Shown: piece by piece, positions 12,951 through 26,117 of the stretch | Numbering within the stretch: the first letter of the stretch is position 1 | Layout: every line of letters begins with the position of its first letter | Assembly (NCBI RefSeq): GCF_000003605.2 | Contig: NW_003134969.1 | Span: 1 to 49,817, forward strand | DNA length: 49,817 nt | Direction of reading: 5' to 3' | DNA from: Saccoglossus kowalevskii | Lineage: Eukaryota > Hemichordata > Enteropneusta > Harrimaniidae | The notes under the pieces: generated by a model | The model's input: only the letters and a program-made list of their open reading frames with translations | Databases searched by the model: none | What the model was told of the DNA's origin: nothing | Made by a program: the position numbers and the translations under genes

Positions 12951-15900
12951 CACTATGGTTGCTTCAAATACACTACCACTATGGTTGCTTCAAATACACT
13001 ACCACTATGGTTGTTTCAAATAAACTACCACTATGGTTGCTTCAAATACACTACCACCATGGTTTCTTCAAATACACTATCTCTATGGTTGCTTTAAATA
13101 CACTACCACTATGGTTGCTGTAAATACACTACCACTATGGTTGCTTCAAATACACTACCACTATGGTTGCTGTCAATGCACTACCACTATAGTTGCTTCA
13201 AATACACTACCACTATGATTGTTTCAAATACACTACCATTATGGTTGCTGTCAATGCACTACCACTATGGTTGCTTCAAATACATGACCACTATGGTTGC
13301 TTCAAATACACAACCACTATGGTTGCTTCAAATACACTACCACTATAGTTGCTTCAAATACACTACCACTATGGTTGCTTCAAATACACTACCACTATGG
13401 TTGCTGTCAATGCACTACCACTATGGTTGCTTCAAATACATGACCACTATGGTTGCTTCAAATACATGACAACTATGGTTGCTTCAAATACACTAGCTCT
13501 ATAGTTGCTTCAAACACACTTCCACTATGGTTGCTGTAAATACACTATCACTATGGTTGCTGAAAATACACTACAGTATGGTTGCTTCAAATACACTACC
13601 ACTATGGTTGCTTCAAATACACTACCACTATGGTTGCTTCAAATACACTACCACTATGGTTGCTTCAAATACACTACCACTATGGTTGCTTCAAATACAC
13701 TACCACTATGGTTGCTTCAAATACACTACCACTATGGTTGCTGTAAATGCACTACCACTACGGTTGCTTCAAATACACTACCACTATGGTTGCTGTAAAT
13801 ACACTACCACTATGGTTGCTTCAAATACACTACTACTATGGTTGCTGTAAATATACTACCTCTATGGTCGCTTCAAATACACTACCACTATGGTTGATTC
13901 AAATACACTACCACTATGGTTGATTCAAATACACTACCACTATGGTTGCTTCAAATACACTACCACTATGGTTGCTGAAAATACACTACCAGTATGGTTG
14001 CTTCAAATACACTACCACTATGGTTGCTTCAAATACACTACCACTATGGTTGCTTCAAATACACTACCACTATGGTTGCTTCAAATACACTACCACTATG
14101 GTTGCTTCAAATACACTACCACTATGGTTGCTTCAAATACACTACCACTATGGTTGCTGTAAATGCACTACCACTACGGTTGCTTCAAATACACTACCAC
14201 TATGGTTGCTGTAAATACACTACCACTATGGTTGCTTCAAATACACTACTACTATGGTTGCTGTAAATACACTACCTCTATGGTCGCTTCAAATACACTA
14301 CCACTATGGTTGATTCAAATACACTACCACTATGGTTGCTTCAAATAGACTACCACTTGGGTTGCTTCAAATACACTACCACTGTGGTTGCTTTAAATAC
14401 ACTACCACTATGGTTGCTTCAAATACACTACCACTATGGTTGCTTCAAATACACTACCACTTGGGTTGCTTCAAATACACTACCACTGCGGTTACTTCAA
14501 ATACACTACTACTATGGTCGCTTCAAATACACTACCACTATGGTTGCTTCAAATACACTACCACTATGGTTGTTTCAAGTACATTACCGCTGTGGTTGCT
14601 GTAAATACACTACCACTATGGTTGCTTCAAATACACTACTACTATGGTTGCTGTAAATACACTACCACTATGGTTGCTTCATATAGACTACCACTTGGGT
14701 TGCTTGAAATACACTACCACTGTGGTTGCTTTAAATACACTACCACTATGGTTGCTTCAACTACACTAACACAATGGTTGCTGTAAATACACTACCATTA
14801 TGGTTGCTTCAAATACACTACCACTGTGGTTACTTCAATTACACTGCCACTATGGTTGCTGTAAATACACTACCACTTAGATTGCTTCAAATACACTACC
14901 ACTACGGTTGCTTCAAATACACTTCCACTATGGTTGCTTCAAATAGACTACCACTTGGGTTGCTTCAAATACACTACCACTGTGGTTGCTTTAAAGACAC
15001 TACCACTTGGGTTGCTTCAAATACACTACCACTGTGGTTGCTGTAAATACACTACCACTATGGTTGCTTCAAATACACTCCCACTATGGTTGCTTCAAAT
15101 ACACTACTACTATGGTTGCTGTAAATACACTACCTCTATGGTCGCTTCGAATAAACTACCACTATGGTTGATTCAAATACACTACCACTATGGTTGCTTC
15201 AAATAGACTACCACTTGGGTTGCTTCAAATACACTACCACTGTGGTTGCTTTACATACACTACCACTATGGTTGCTTCAAATACACTACCACTATGGTTG
15301 CTTCAAATACACTACCACTATGGTTGCTTCAAATACACTACCACTTGGGTTGCTTCAAATACACTACCACTGCGGTTACTTCAAATACACTACTACTATG
15401 GTCGCTTCAAATACACTACCACTATGGTTGCTTCAAATACACTACCACTATGGTTGTTTCAAGTACATTACCACTGTGGTTGCTGTAAATACACTACCAC
15501 TATGGTTGCTTCAAATACACTACTACTATGGTTGCTGTAAATACACTACCACTATGGTTGCTTCATATAGACTACCACTTGGGTTGCTTCAAATACACTA
15601 CCACTGTGGTTGCTTTAAATACACTACCACTATGGGTTGCTTCAACTACACTAACACAATGGTTGCTGTAAATACACTACCATTATGGTTGCTTTCAAAT
15701 ACACTACCACTGTGGTTACTTTCAATTACACTGCCACTATGGTTTGCTGTAAATACACTACCACTTAGATTGCTTCAAATACACTACCACTACGGTTGCT
15801 TCAAATACACTTCCACTATGGTTGCTTCAAATAGACTACCACTTGGGTTGCTACAAATACACTACCACTGTGGTTGCTTTAAAGACACTACCACTTGGGT

Positions 15901-16497
15901 TGCTTCAAATACACTACCACTGTGGTTGCTGTAAATACACTACCACTATGGTTGCTTCAAATACACTCCCACTATGGTTGCTTCAAATGCACTATCTCTA
16001 TGGTTGCTTCAAATACACTACCACTATGGTTGCTGAAAATACACCACCAGTATGGTTGCTTCAAATACACTACCGCTATGGTTGCTTCAAATACACTACC
16101 ACTATGGTTGCTTCAAATACACTGCCACTATGGTTGTTTCAAATACACAACCACTCTGGTTGCTTCAAATACACTACCACTATGGTTGCTTCAAATAGAC
16201 TACCACTTGGGTTGCTTCAAATACACTACCACTGTGGTTGCTGTAAATACACTAACACTATGGTTGCCTCAAATACACTACCACTGTGGTTGCTTCAAAT
16301 ACACTACCACTTGGGTTGCTTCAAATACACTACCACTATGATTGCATCAAATACACTACCACTATGGTTGCTTCAACTACACTACCACTATGGTTGCTTC
16401 AATTACACTACCACTATGGTTGCTTCAAATACCCTACCACTATGGTTGCTTCAAATACACTACCACTATGGTTGCTTCAAATACACTACCACTATGG

Positions 16498-17000
16498 TTG
16501 TTGAAATACACTACCACTATGGTTGCTTCAAATACACTACCACTATGGTTGCTTCAACTACACTACCACTATGGTTGCTTCAAATACACTACCACTATGG
16601 TTGCTTCAAATACCCTACCACTATGGTTGCTTCAAATACACTACCACTATGGTTGCTTCAAATACACTACCACTATGGTTGTTGAAATACACTACCACTA
16701 TGGTTGCTTCAAATACACTACCACTATGGTTGCTTCAACTACACTACCACTATGGTTTCTTCAAATACACTACCACTATGGTTGCTTCAAATACCTTACC
16801 ACTATGGTTGCTTCAAATACACTACCACTATGGTTGCTTCAAATACACTACCACTATGGTTGCTTCAAATACACTAAAACTATGGTTGCTTCAAATACAC
16901 TACCACTATGGTTGTTGAAATACACTACCACTATGGTTGCTTCAAATACACTACCACTATGGTTGCTTCAACTACACTACCACTATGGTTGCTTCAAATA
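16498..17000 (+). repeat. 181-bp cassette, extended to three 25-bp markers
   Basis: The 25-bp GTTGTTGAAATAC marker lies at about 16498, 16679 and 16912. The first interval is 181 bp and the second 233 bp, two more monomers. The third interval contains an ACACTAAAACTATGG unit that also appears near 39870 and 49375 in the same position, so these three A-approach tails are related by descent. Confidence 0.83.
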
Positions 17001-17070
17001 CACTACCACTATGGTTGCTTCAACTACACTACCACTATGGTTGCTTGAAATACACTACCACTATGGTTGC

Positions 17071-17104
17071 TTCAAATACACTACCACACTACCACTATGA
17101 TTGC
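17071..17104 (+). repeat. 34-bp elongated monomer marking the approach to an A module
   Basis: A monomer with eight extra bases, CTACCACACTACCAC in place of CTACCAC, ends exactly 146 bp before the module at 17251. Identical elongated units are at 24488-24521, 40070-40103 and 49572-49605. Each is separated by exactly 146 bp from its own A module. The extra bases look like a slippage duplication of the CTACCACA run. Confidence 0.93.
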
Positions 17105-17250
17105 TTCAAATACACTACCACTATGATTGCTTCAAATGCACTACCACTATGGTTGTTGTAAATACACTACCACTATGGTTGCTTCAAATACACTACCACT
17201 ATGGTTATTGTAAATACACTACCACTATGGTTGCTTCAAAACACACTACC

Positions 17251-17586
17251 GCAAAATGCACATAATTTAACGTAGCAATGTGAAATTCAGTTCTCGCATA
17301 ATAAGTGTTGCTAAGTGATTTTCTTCGTAAATGGGATTACATTAACATATGCATGTTTTAAGTTAATACTATTTTGTCAATGCGATCATGGTATAAGGGC
17401 TAGTCAACGTAAACATTTGATGCTTAATATCTCATCTATAGTGCGATTTGATTGCAGCCTTCGCGACATTTTACGAGTTGTGCATTGACATACTCATTCG
17501 TTACACATAAAATAATGATTAGTAAAGTAATTGCAATACAATAATACAATACTGGTAAAAACAAATAATAATAGTGGATAGGAAAA
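17251..17586 (+). repeat. 336-bp interspersed module, copy 2, subfamily A
   Basis: Same length, orientation and junctions as copy 1. By eye it differs from copy 1 at two positions (AAATGGGATT for AAATGAGATT, and CTAGTCAACG for CTAATCAACG) and from copy 5 at only the second of these. The inverted repeat and TATA-like motif are intact. Confidence 0.92.
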
Positions 17587-18526
17587 GTTGCTTCAAATAC
17601 ACTGTCTCTATGGTTGCTTTAAATACACTACCACTATGGTTGCTTTAAATACACTACCACTATGGTTGCTTCAAATACACTACCACTATAGTTGCTGTCA
17701 ATGCACTACCACTATAGTTGCTTCAAATACACAACCACTATGGTTTATTCAAATACACTACCAATATGGTTGCTTCAAATACACTACCACTATGGTTGCT
17801 TCAAATACACTAGCACTATGGTTGCTTCAAATACACTACCACTATGGTTGCTTCAAATACACTACCACTATGGTTGCTTCATGCTTCAAATGCACTATCT
17901 CTATGGTTGCTTCAAATACACTACCACTATGGTTGCTGAAAATACACTACCACTATGGTTGCTTCAAATAAACTACCACTGTGGTTGTTGTAAATACACT
18001 ACCACTATGGTTGTTTCAAATACACAACCACTATGGTTGCTTCAAATGCACTATCTCTATGGTTGCTTCAAATACACTACCACTATGGTTGCTGAAAATA
18101 CACTACCAGTATGGTTGCTTCAAATACACTACCACTATGGTTGCTTCAAATACACTACCACTATGGTTGCTTCAAATACACTACCACTATGGTTGCTTCA
18201 AATACACTACCACTATGGTTGCTTCAAATACACTACCACTATGGTTGCTTCAAATACACTACCACTATGGTTGCTGTAAATGCACTACCACTACGGTTGC
18301 TTCAAATACACTACCACTATGGTTGCTGTAAATACACTACCACTGTGGTTGCTTCAAATACACTACTACTATGGTTGCTGTAAATATACTACCTCTATGG
18401 TCGCTTCAAATACACTACCACTATGGTTGATTCAAATACACTACCACTATGGTTGCTTCAAATACACTACCACTATGGTTGCTGAAAATACACTACCAGT
18501 ATGGTTGCTTCAAATACACTACCACT

Positions 18527-19420
18527 GTGGTTGCTTTAAATACACTACCACTATGGTTGCTTCAAATACACTACCACTATGGTTGCTTCAAATACACTAC
18601 CACTTGGGTTGCTTCAAATACACTACCACTGTGGTTACTTCAAATACACTACTACTATGGTCGCTTCAAATACACTACCACTATGGTTGCTTCAAATACA
18701 CTACCACTATGGTTGTTTCAAGTACATTACCACAATGGTTGCTTCAAATACACTACCACTATGGTTGTTTCAAATAAACTACCACTATTGTTGCTTCAAA
18801 TACACTACCACCATGGTTGCTTCAAATACACTATCTCTATGGTTGCTTTAAATACACTACCACTATGGTTGCTTCAAATACACTACCACTATGGTTGCTG
18901 TAAATACACTACCACTATGGTTGCTTCAAATACACTACTACTATGGTTGCTGTAAATACACTACCTCTATGGTCGCTTCAAATACACTACCACTATGGTT
19001 GATTCAAATACACTACCACTATGGTTGCTTCAAATAGACTACCACTTGGGTTGCTTCAAATACACTACCACTGTGGTTGCTTTAAATACACTACCACTAT
19101 GGTTGCTTCAAATACACTACCACTATGGTTGCTTCAAATACACTACCACTTGGGTTGCTTCAAATACACTACCACTGTGGTTACTTCAAATACACTACTA
19201 CTATGGTCGCTTCAAATACACTACCACTATGGTTGCTTCAAATACACTACCACTATGGTTGTTTCAAGTACATTACCACAATGGTTGCTTCAAATACACT
19301 ACCACTATGGTTGTTTCAAATAAACTACCACTATTGTTGCTTCAAATACACTACCACCATGGTTGCTTCAAATACACTATCTCTATGGTTGCTTTAAATA
19401 CACTACCACTATGGTTGCTG
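18527..19420 (+). repeat. 546-bp higher-order repeat, two copies
   Basis: Variant order from CTGTGGTTGCTTTAAATAC at about 18525 recurs 546 bp (21 monomers) later. It includes GGTTACTTC, CTACTACTATGG, GGTCGC, TTCAAGTACATT, CCACAATGG, AAATAAAC, CTATTGTTGC and CCACCATGG. A further close copy runs from about 27822 to 28224, and a similar one from about 36011. Confidence 0.86.
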
Positions 19421-20943
19421 TAAATACACTACCACTCTGGTTGCTACAAATACACTACCACTATGGTTGCTGTCAATGCACTACCACTATAGTTGCTTCA
19501 AATACACTACCTCTATGGTCGCTTCAAATACACTACCACTATGGTTGCTTCAAATACACTACCACTATGGTTGCTTCAAATACACTACCACTATGGTTGT
19601 TTCAAATAAACTACCACTATGGTTGCTTCAAATACACTACCACCATGGTTTCTTCAAATACACTATCTCTATGGTTGCTTTAAATACACTACCACTATGG
19701 TTGCTGTAAATACACTACCACTATGGTTTCTTCAAATACACTACCACTATGGTTGCTGTCAATGCACTACCACTATAGTTGCTTCAAATACACTACCACT
19801 ATGATTGTTTCAAATACACTACCATTATGGTTGCTGTCAATGCACTACCACTATGGTTGCTTCAAATACATGACCACTATGGTTGCTTCAAATACACAAC
19901 CACTATGGTTGCTTCAAATACACTACCACTATAGTTGCTTCAAATACACTACCACTATGGTTGCTTCAAATACACTACCACTATGGTTGCTGTCAATGCA
20001 CTACCACTATGGTTGCTTCAAATACATGACCACTATGGTTGCTTCAAATACACAACAACTATGGTTGCTTCAAATACACTATCTCTATAGTTGCTTCAAA
20101 CACACTTCCACTATGGTTGCTGTGAATACACTATCACTATGGTTGCTTCAAATAGACTACCACTTGGGTTGCTTCAAATACACTACCACTGTGGTTGCTT
20201 TAAATACACTACCACTATGGTTGCTTCAAATACACTACCACTATGGTTGCTTCAAATACACTACCACTTAGGTTGCTTCAAATACACTATCACTATGGTT
20301 GCTTCAAATACACTACCTCTATGGTCGCTTCAAATACACTACCACTATGGTTGCTTCAAATACACTACCAATATGGTTGCTTCAAATACACTACCACTAT
20401 GGTTGTTTCAAATAAACTACCACTATGGTTGCTTCAAATACACTACCACCATGGTTTTTTCAAATACACTATCTCTATGGCTGCTTTAAATACACTACCA
20501 CTATGGTTGCTGTAAATACACTACCACTATGGTTGCTTCAAATACACTACCACTATGGTTGCTGTCAATGCACTACCACTATAGTTGCTTCAAAATACAC
20601 TACCACTATGATTGTTTCAAATACACTACCAATATGGTTGCTGTCAATGCACTACCACTATGGTTGCTTCAAATACATGACCACTATGGTTGCTTCAAAA
20701 TACACAACCACTATGGTTGCTTTCAAATACACTAACGCTATGTTTGCTTCAAATACACTACCACTATGGGTTGTTTTCAAGTACATTACACTTATGGTTG
20801 CTTCAAATACACTACCACTATGGTTTCTTCAAAAACTCTACCACTATGGTTTGTTGTAATCACACTACCACTATGGTGATTAAAGTACACTACCACTATG
20901 GTTGCTTCAATACACTACCACTATGGTTGCTTCAAATACACTA

Positions 20944-21200
20944 CCACTATGGTTGTTTCAAATAAACTACCACTATGGTTGCTTCAAATACACTGCCACC
21001 ATGGTTTCTTCAAATACACTATCTCTATGGTTGCTTTAAATACACTACCACTATGGTTGCTGTAAATACACTACCACTATGGTTGCTTCAAATACACTAC
21101 CACTATGGTTGTTTCAAATAAACTACCACTATGGTTGCTTCAAATACACTGCCACCATGGTTTCTTCAAATACACTATCTCTATGGTTGCTTTAAATACA
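20944..21200 (+). repeat. 156-bp repeat pair in the B approach
   Basis: AAATAAAC followed by ACACTGCCACCATGG, TTTCTTC and TATCTCTATGG occurs twice, with GCCACC at 20995 and 21151, 156 bp or six monomers apart. The same pair with the same spacing is at 46162 and 46318, before the second B module. It therefore marks the B approach in both super-units. Confidence 0.85.
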
Positions 21201-21858
21201 CTACCACTATGGTTGCTGAAAATACACTACCACTATGGTTGCTTCAAATACACTCCCACTATGGTTGCTTCAAATGCACTATCTCTATGGTTGCTTCAAA
21301 TACACTACCACTATGGTTGCTGAAAATACACCACCAGTATGGTTGCTTCAAATACACTACCGCTATGGTTGCTTCAAATACACTACCACTATGGTTGCTT
21401 CAAATACACTGCCACTATAGTTGTTTCAAATACACAACCACTATGGTTGCTTCAAATACACTACCACTATGGTTGCTTCAAATACACTACCACTAGGGTT
21501 GCTTCAAATACACTACCACTGTGGTTGCTGTAAATACACTACCACTATGGTTGCCTCAAATACACTACCACTGTGGTTGCTTCAAATACACTACCACTAT
21601 GGTTGCTTCAAATACACTACCACTATGGATTGCTTTCAAATACACTACCACTATGGTTGCTTCAATACACTACCACTATGGGTTGCTTCAAATACACTAC
21701 CACTATGGTTGCTGTAAACACACTACCACTATGGTCGCTTCAAATACACTACCACTATGGTTGCTTCAAATACACTACCACTATGGTTGCTTCAAATACA
21801 CTACCACTATGTTTGCTTCAAATACACTATCACTATGGTTGCTTCAAAACACACTACC

Positions 21859-22195
21859 GCAAAATGCACATAATTTAACGGAGCAATGTGAAATTCAGTT
21901 CTCGCATAATAAGTGTTGCTGAGTGATTTTCTCCTTAAATGAGATTACATTAACATATGCATGTTTTAACTTAATACTATTTTGACAATGCGATCATGGT
22001 ATAAGGGCTAGTCAACGTAAACATTTGATGCTTAATTTCTCATCTATAGTGCGATTTGATTGCAGATTTCGCGTCATTTTACTAGTTTTGCATTGACATA
22101 CTCATTCATTACACATAAAATAATGATTAGTAAAGTAATTGTAATACAATAATACAATAATGGTGAAAACAAAAACAAAATAGTGGGTAGAAAAA
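21859..22195 (+). repeat. 337-bp interspersed module, copy 3, subfamily B
   Basis: Clearly homologous to the A modules along its whole length and in the same orientation, but with many changes. Those shared with copy 6 include GCTGAGTG, TTTTGACAATG, TAATTTCTC, ATTCATTAC, AATTGTAATAC, TGGTGAAAAC and GTGGGTAGAAAAA. Private changes include ACGGAGCAATG, CAGATTTCGCGTC and ACTAGTTTTGC. It is followed by GTTGCTTCAAATAC and then GCTGTCAATAC, a post-module sequence typical of B. Confidence 0.92.
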
Positions 22196-24667
22196 GTTGC
22201 TTCAAATACACTACCACTATGGTTGCTGTCAATACACTACCACTGTGGTTGCTTCAAATACACTACCGCTATGATTGCTTCAAATACACTACCACTGTGG
22301 TTGCTTCAAATACACTACCACTATGGTTGCTTCAAATACACTACCACTATGGTTGCTATCAATACACTACCACTATGGTTGCTTCAAATACACTACCACT
22401 ATGGTTTCTGTCAATACACTACCACTATGGTTGCTGTAAATACACTACCACTATGGTTGCTGTAAATACACTAGCACTATGGTTGCTTCAAATACACTAC
22501 CACTATGGTTGCTGTAAATACACTACCACTGTGGTTGTTTCAAATACACTACCACTATGGTTTCTGTCAATACACTACCACTATAGTTGCTTCAAATAGA
22601 CTACCAGTATGGCTTATTCAAGTACACTACCACTATGATTGCTTCAAATACACTACCACTATGGTTGCTTCAAATACACTACCACTATGGTTGCTGTAAA
22701 TAAACTACCACTGTGGTTGCTACAAATACACTACCAGTATGGTTTCTGTCAATACACTACCACTATGGTTGCTTCAAATACACTACCACTAGGGTTGCTT
22801 CAAATACACTACCACTATGGTTGATTCAAATACACTACCACTATGGTTGCTGTAAATACACTACCACTGTGGTTGCTTCAAATACACTACCACTATGGTT
22901 GCTTCAAATACACTACTACAATGGTTGCTTCAAATACACTACTACTATGGTTGCTTCAAATACACTACCACTATGGTTGCTGTAAATACACTAGCACTGT
23001 GGTTGCTTCAAATACACTACCACTGTGGTTGCTTTACATACACTACCACTATGGTTGCTTCAAATACACTACCACTATGGTTGCTTCAAATACAATACCA
23101 CTATGGTTGCTTCAAATACACTACCACTTGGGTTGCTTCAAATACACTACCACTGCGGTTACTTCAAATACACTACTACTATGGTCGCTTCAAATACACT
23201 ACCACTATGGTTGCTTCAAATACACTACCACTATGGTTGTTTCAAGTACATTACCACTGTGGTTGCTGTAAATACACTACCACTATGGTTGCTTCAAATA
23301 CACTACTACTATGGTTGCTGTAAATACACTACCACTATGGTTGCTTCATATAGACTACCACTTGGGTTGCTTCAAATACACTACCACTGTGGTTGCTTTA
23401 AATACACTACCACTATGGTTGCTTCAACTACACTAACACAATGGTTGCTGTAAATACACTACCATTATGGTTGCTTCAAATACACTACCACTGTGGTTAC
23501 TTCAATTACACTGCCACTATGGTTGCTGTAAATACACTACCACTTAGATTGCTTCAAATACACTACCACTACGGTTGCTTCAAATACACTTCCACTATGG
23601 TTGCTTCAAATAGACTACCACTTGGGTTGCTACAAATACACTACCACTGTGGTTGCTTTAAAGACACTACCACTTGGGTTGCTTCAAATACACTACCACT
23701 GTGGTTGCTGTAAATACACTACCACTATGGTTGCTTCAAATACACTCCCACTATGGTTGCTTCAAATGCACTATCTCTATGGTTGCTTCAAATACACTAC
23801 CACTATGGTTGCTGAAAATACACCACCAGTATGGTTGCTTCAAATACACTACCGCTATGGTTGCTTCAAATACACTACCACTATGGTTGCTTCAAATACA
23901 CTGCCACTATGGTTGTTTCAAATACACAACCACTCTGGTTGCTTCAAATACACTACCACTATGGTTGCTTCAAATAGACTACCACTTGGGTTGCTTCAAA
24001 TACACTACCACTGTGGTTGCTGTAAATACACTAACACTATGGTTGCCTCAAATACACTACCACTGTGGTTGCTTCAAATACACTACCACTTGGGTTGCTT
24101 CAAATACACTACCACTATGATTGCATCAAATACACTACCACTATGGTTGCTTCAACTACACTACCACTATGGTTGCTTCAATTACACTACCACTATGGTT
24201 GCTTCAAATACCCTACCACTATGGTTGCTTCAAATACACTACCACTATGGTTGCTTCAAATACACTACCACTATGGTTGTTGAAATACACTACCACTATG
24301 GTTGCTTAAAAATACACTACCACTATGGTTGCTTCAACTACACTACCACTATGGTTTCTTCAAATACACTACCACTATGGTTGCTTCAAATACACTACCA
24401 CTATGGTTGCTTCAAATACACTCCCACTATGGTTGCTTCAAATACACTACCACTATGGTTGTTGAAATACACTACCACTATGGTTGCATCAAATACACTA
24501 CCACACTACCACTATGATTGCTTCAAATACACTACCACTATGATTGCTTCAAATGCACTACCACTATGGTTGTTGTAAATACACTACCACTATGGTTGCT
24601 TCAAATACACTACCACTATGGTTATTGTAAATACACTACCACTATGGTTGCTTCAAAACACACTACC
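22196..24667 (+). repeat. 26-bp satellite array, block 3 (B to A)
   Basis: About 95 monomers, no gene. The first 700 bp is unusual for its repeated GTTTCTGTCAATAC, GCTATCAATAC and CTAGGGTTGC variants, largely confined to this post-B segment. From about 23025 it matches the type A approach of block 1 (about 10853 and 15246 onward) closely, ending with the elongated monomer at 24488-24521 and the standard A junction. Confidence 0.97.
24488..24521 (+). repeat. 34-bp elongated monomer before A module 4
   Basis: Same eight-base elongation as at 17071, entered here through GCATCAAATAC. It is separated from the module at 24668 by exactly 146 bp. Confidence 0.93.
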
Positions 24668-25003
24668 GCAAAATGCACATAATTTAACGTAGCAATGTGA
24701 AATTCAGTTCTCGCATAATAAGTGTTGCTAAGTGATTTTCTTCATAAATGAGATTACATTAACATATGCATGTTTTAACTTAATACTATTTTGTCAATGC
24801 GATCATGGTATAAGGGCTAGTCAACGTAAACATTTGATGCTTAATATCTCATCTATAGTGCGATTTGATTGCAGCCTTCGCGACATTTTACGAGTTGTGT
24901 ATTGACATACTCATTCGTTACATATAAAATAATGATTAGTAAATTAATTGCAATACAATAATACAATAATGGTAAAAACAAATAATAATAGTGGATAGGA
25001 AAA
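24668..25003 (+). repeat. 336-bp interspersed module, copy 4, subfamily A (diverged)
   Basis: Type A at most diagnostic places but about seven differences from copy 1: CTTCATAAATG, TTTTAACTTAAT, CTAGTCAACG, GTTGTGTATTG, TACATATAAA, TAAATTAATTG and ATAATGG. The AACTTAAT and ATAATGG forms are shared with the B modules, so this copy is intermediate or a conversion mosaic. Confidence 0.92.
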
Positions 25004-26117
25004 GTTGCTTCAAATACACTGTCTCTATGGTTGCGTTAAATACACTACCACTATGGTTGCTTTAAATACACTACCACTATGGTTGCTTCAAATACACTAC
25101 CACTATAGTTGCTGTCAATGCACTACCACTATAGTTGCTTCAAATACACAACCACTATGGTTTATTCAAATACACTACCAATATGGTTGCTTCAATACAC
25201 TACCACTATGGTTGCTTCAAATACACTAGCACTATGGTTGCTGAAAATACACTACCACTATGGTTGCTTCAAATACACTACCACTATGGTTGCTTCAAAT
25301 GCACTATCTCTATGGTTGCTTCAAATACACTACCACTATGGTTGCTGAAAATACACTACCACTACGGTTGCTTCAAATAAACTACCACTATGGTTGTTGT
25401 AAATACACTACCACTATGGTTGTTTCAAATACACAACCACTATGGTTGCTTCAAATGCACTATCTCTATGGTTGCTTCAAATACACTACCACTATGGTTG
25501 CTGAAAATACACTACAGTATGGTTGCTTCAAATACACTACCACTATGGTTGCTTCAAATACACTACCACTATGGTTGCTTCAAATACACTACCACTATGG
25601 TTGCTTCAAATACACTACCACTATGGTTGCTTCAAATACACTACCACTATGGTTGCTTCAAATACACTACCACTATGGTTGCTGTAAATGCACTACCACT
25701 ACGGTTGCTTCAAATACACTACCACTATGGTTGCTGTAAATACACTACCACTATGGTTGCTTCAAATACACTACTACTATGGTTGCTGTAAATATACTAC
25801 CTCTATGGTCGCTTCAAATACACTACCACTATGGGTGATTCAATATGGTTGATTCAAATACACTACCACTATGGTTGATTCAAATACACTACCACTATGG
25901 TTGCTTCAAATACACTACCACTATGGTTGCTGAAAATACACTACCAGTATGGTTGCTTCAAATACACTACCACTATGGTTGCTTCAAATACACTACCACT
26001 ATGGTTGCTTCAAATACACTACCACTATGGTTGCTTCAAATACACTACCACTATGGTTGCTTCAAATACACTACCACTATGGTTGCTTCAAATACACTAC
26101 CACTATGGTTGCTGTAA

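Larger units (their letters stand above)
1263..17250 (+). repeat. 26-bp satellite array, block 1 (about 16 kb)
   Basis: About 615 monomers between two type A modules, with no gene. The first 330 bp (ACACTGTCTC, GCTTTAAATAC twice, GCTGTCAATGC twice, ACACAACCACTG) is the standard sequence seen after every A module. From about 1600 it switches to variants also found near 6018, 13137 and 19723. Ordered sub-regions follow: 650-, 910- and 806-bp repeats between 2.6 and 7.0 kb, a 181-bp pair at 7.4 kb, a perfectly homogeneous run at 9118-9273, a 390-bp pair at 10.2 kb, a 1,092-bp pair at 11.1-12.9 kb, a 416-bp spacing at 13.7-14.2 kb, and the A-approach segment to 17250. Confidence 0.97.
14436..17250 (+). 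repeat. A-approach segment with internal duplication
   Basis: This stretch leads to the module at 17251 and has counterparts before the modules at 24668 and 40250. The CTTAGATTGC / ACACTTCCAC / AAATAGAC / AAAGACAC string occurs at about 14875-15000 and again at about 15765-15890. The counterpart before 40250 has it once. The rare CATTACCGCTGTGG at about 14582 is shared only with about 38704, which ties the two tails together. A short patch of extra single bases lies at 15632-15745. Confidence 0.8.
17587..21858 (+). repeat. 26-bp satellite array, block 2 (A to B)
   Basis: About 164 monomers and no gene. It opens with the standard post-A sequence and contains a homogeneous consensus run near 18118, a 546-bp repeat pair, the GTCAATGC/ACATGACC region near 19723-20080 and the B-approach segment. 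Near 17880 a monomer is reduced to seven bases (TTCATGC). The corresponding place after the module at 40250 has the full unit, so this is a private deletion of 19 bp. Single-base irregularities cluster at 20585-20930 and 21605-21720. Confidence 0.97.

Noticed and set aside
22183-22599. ORF starting with MGRKSC at the right edge of a B module, with a similar one at 48073-48633.
   Set aside because: Only the first five codons come from the module. The rest is satellite read-through, and the two versions diverge and end at variant stops.
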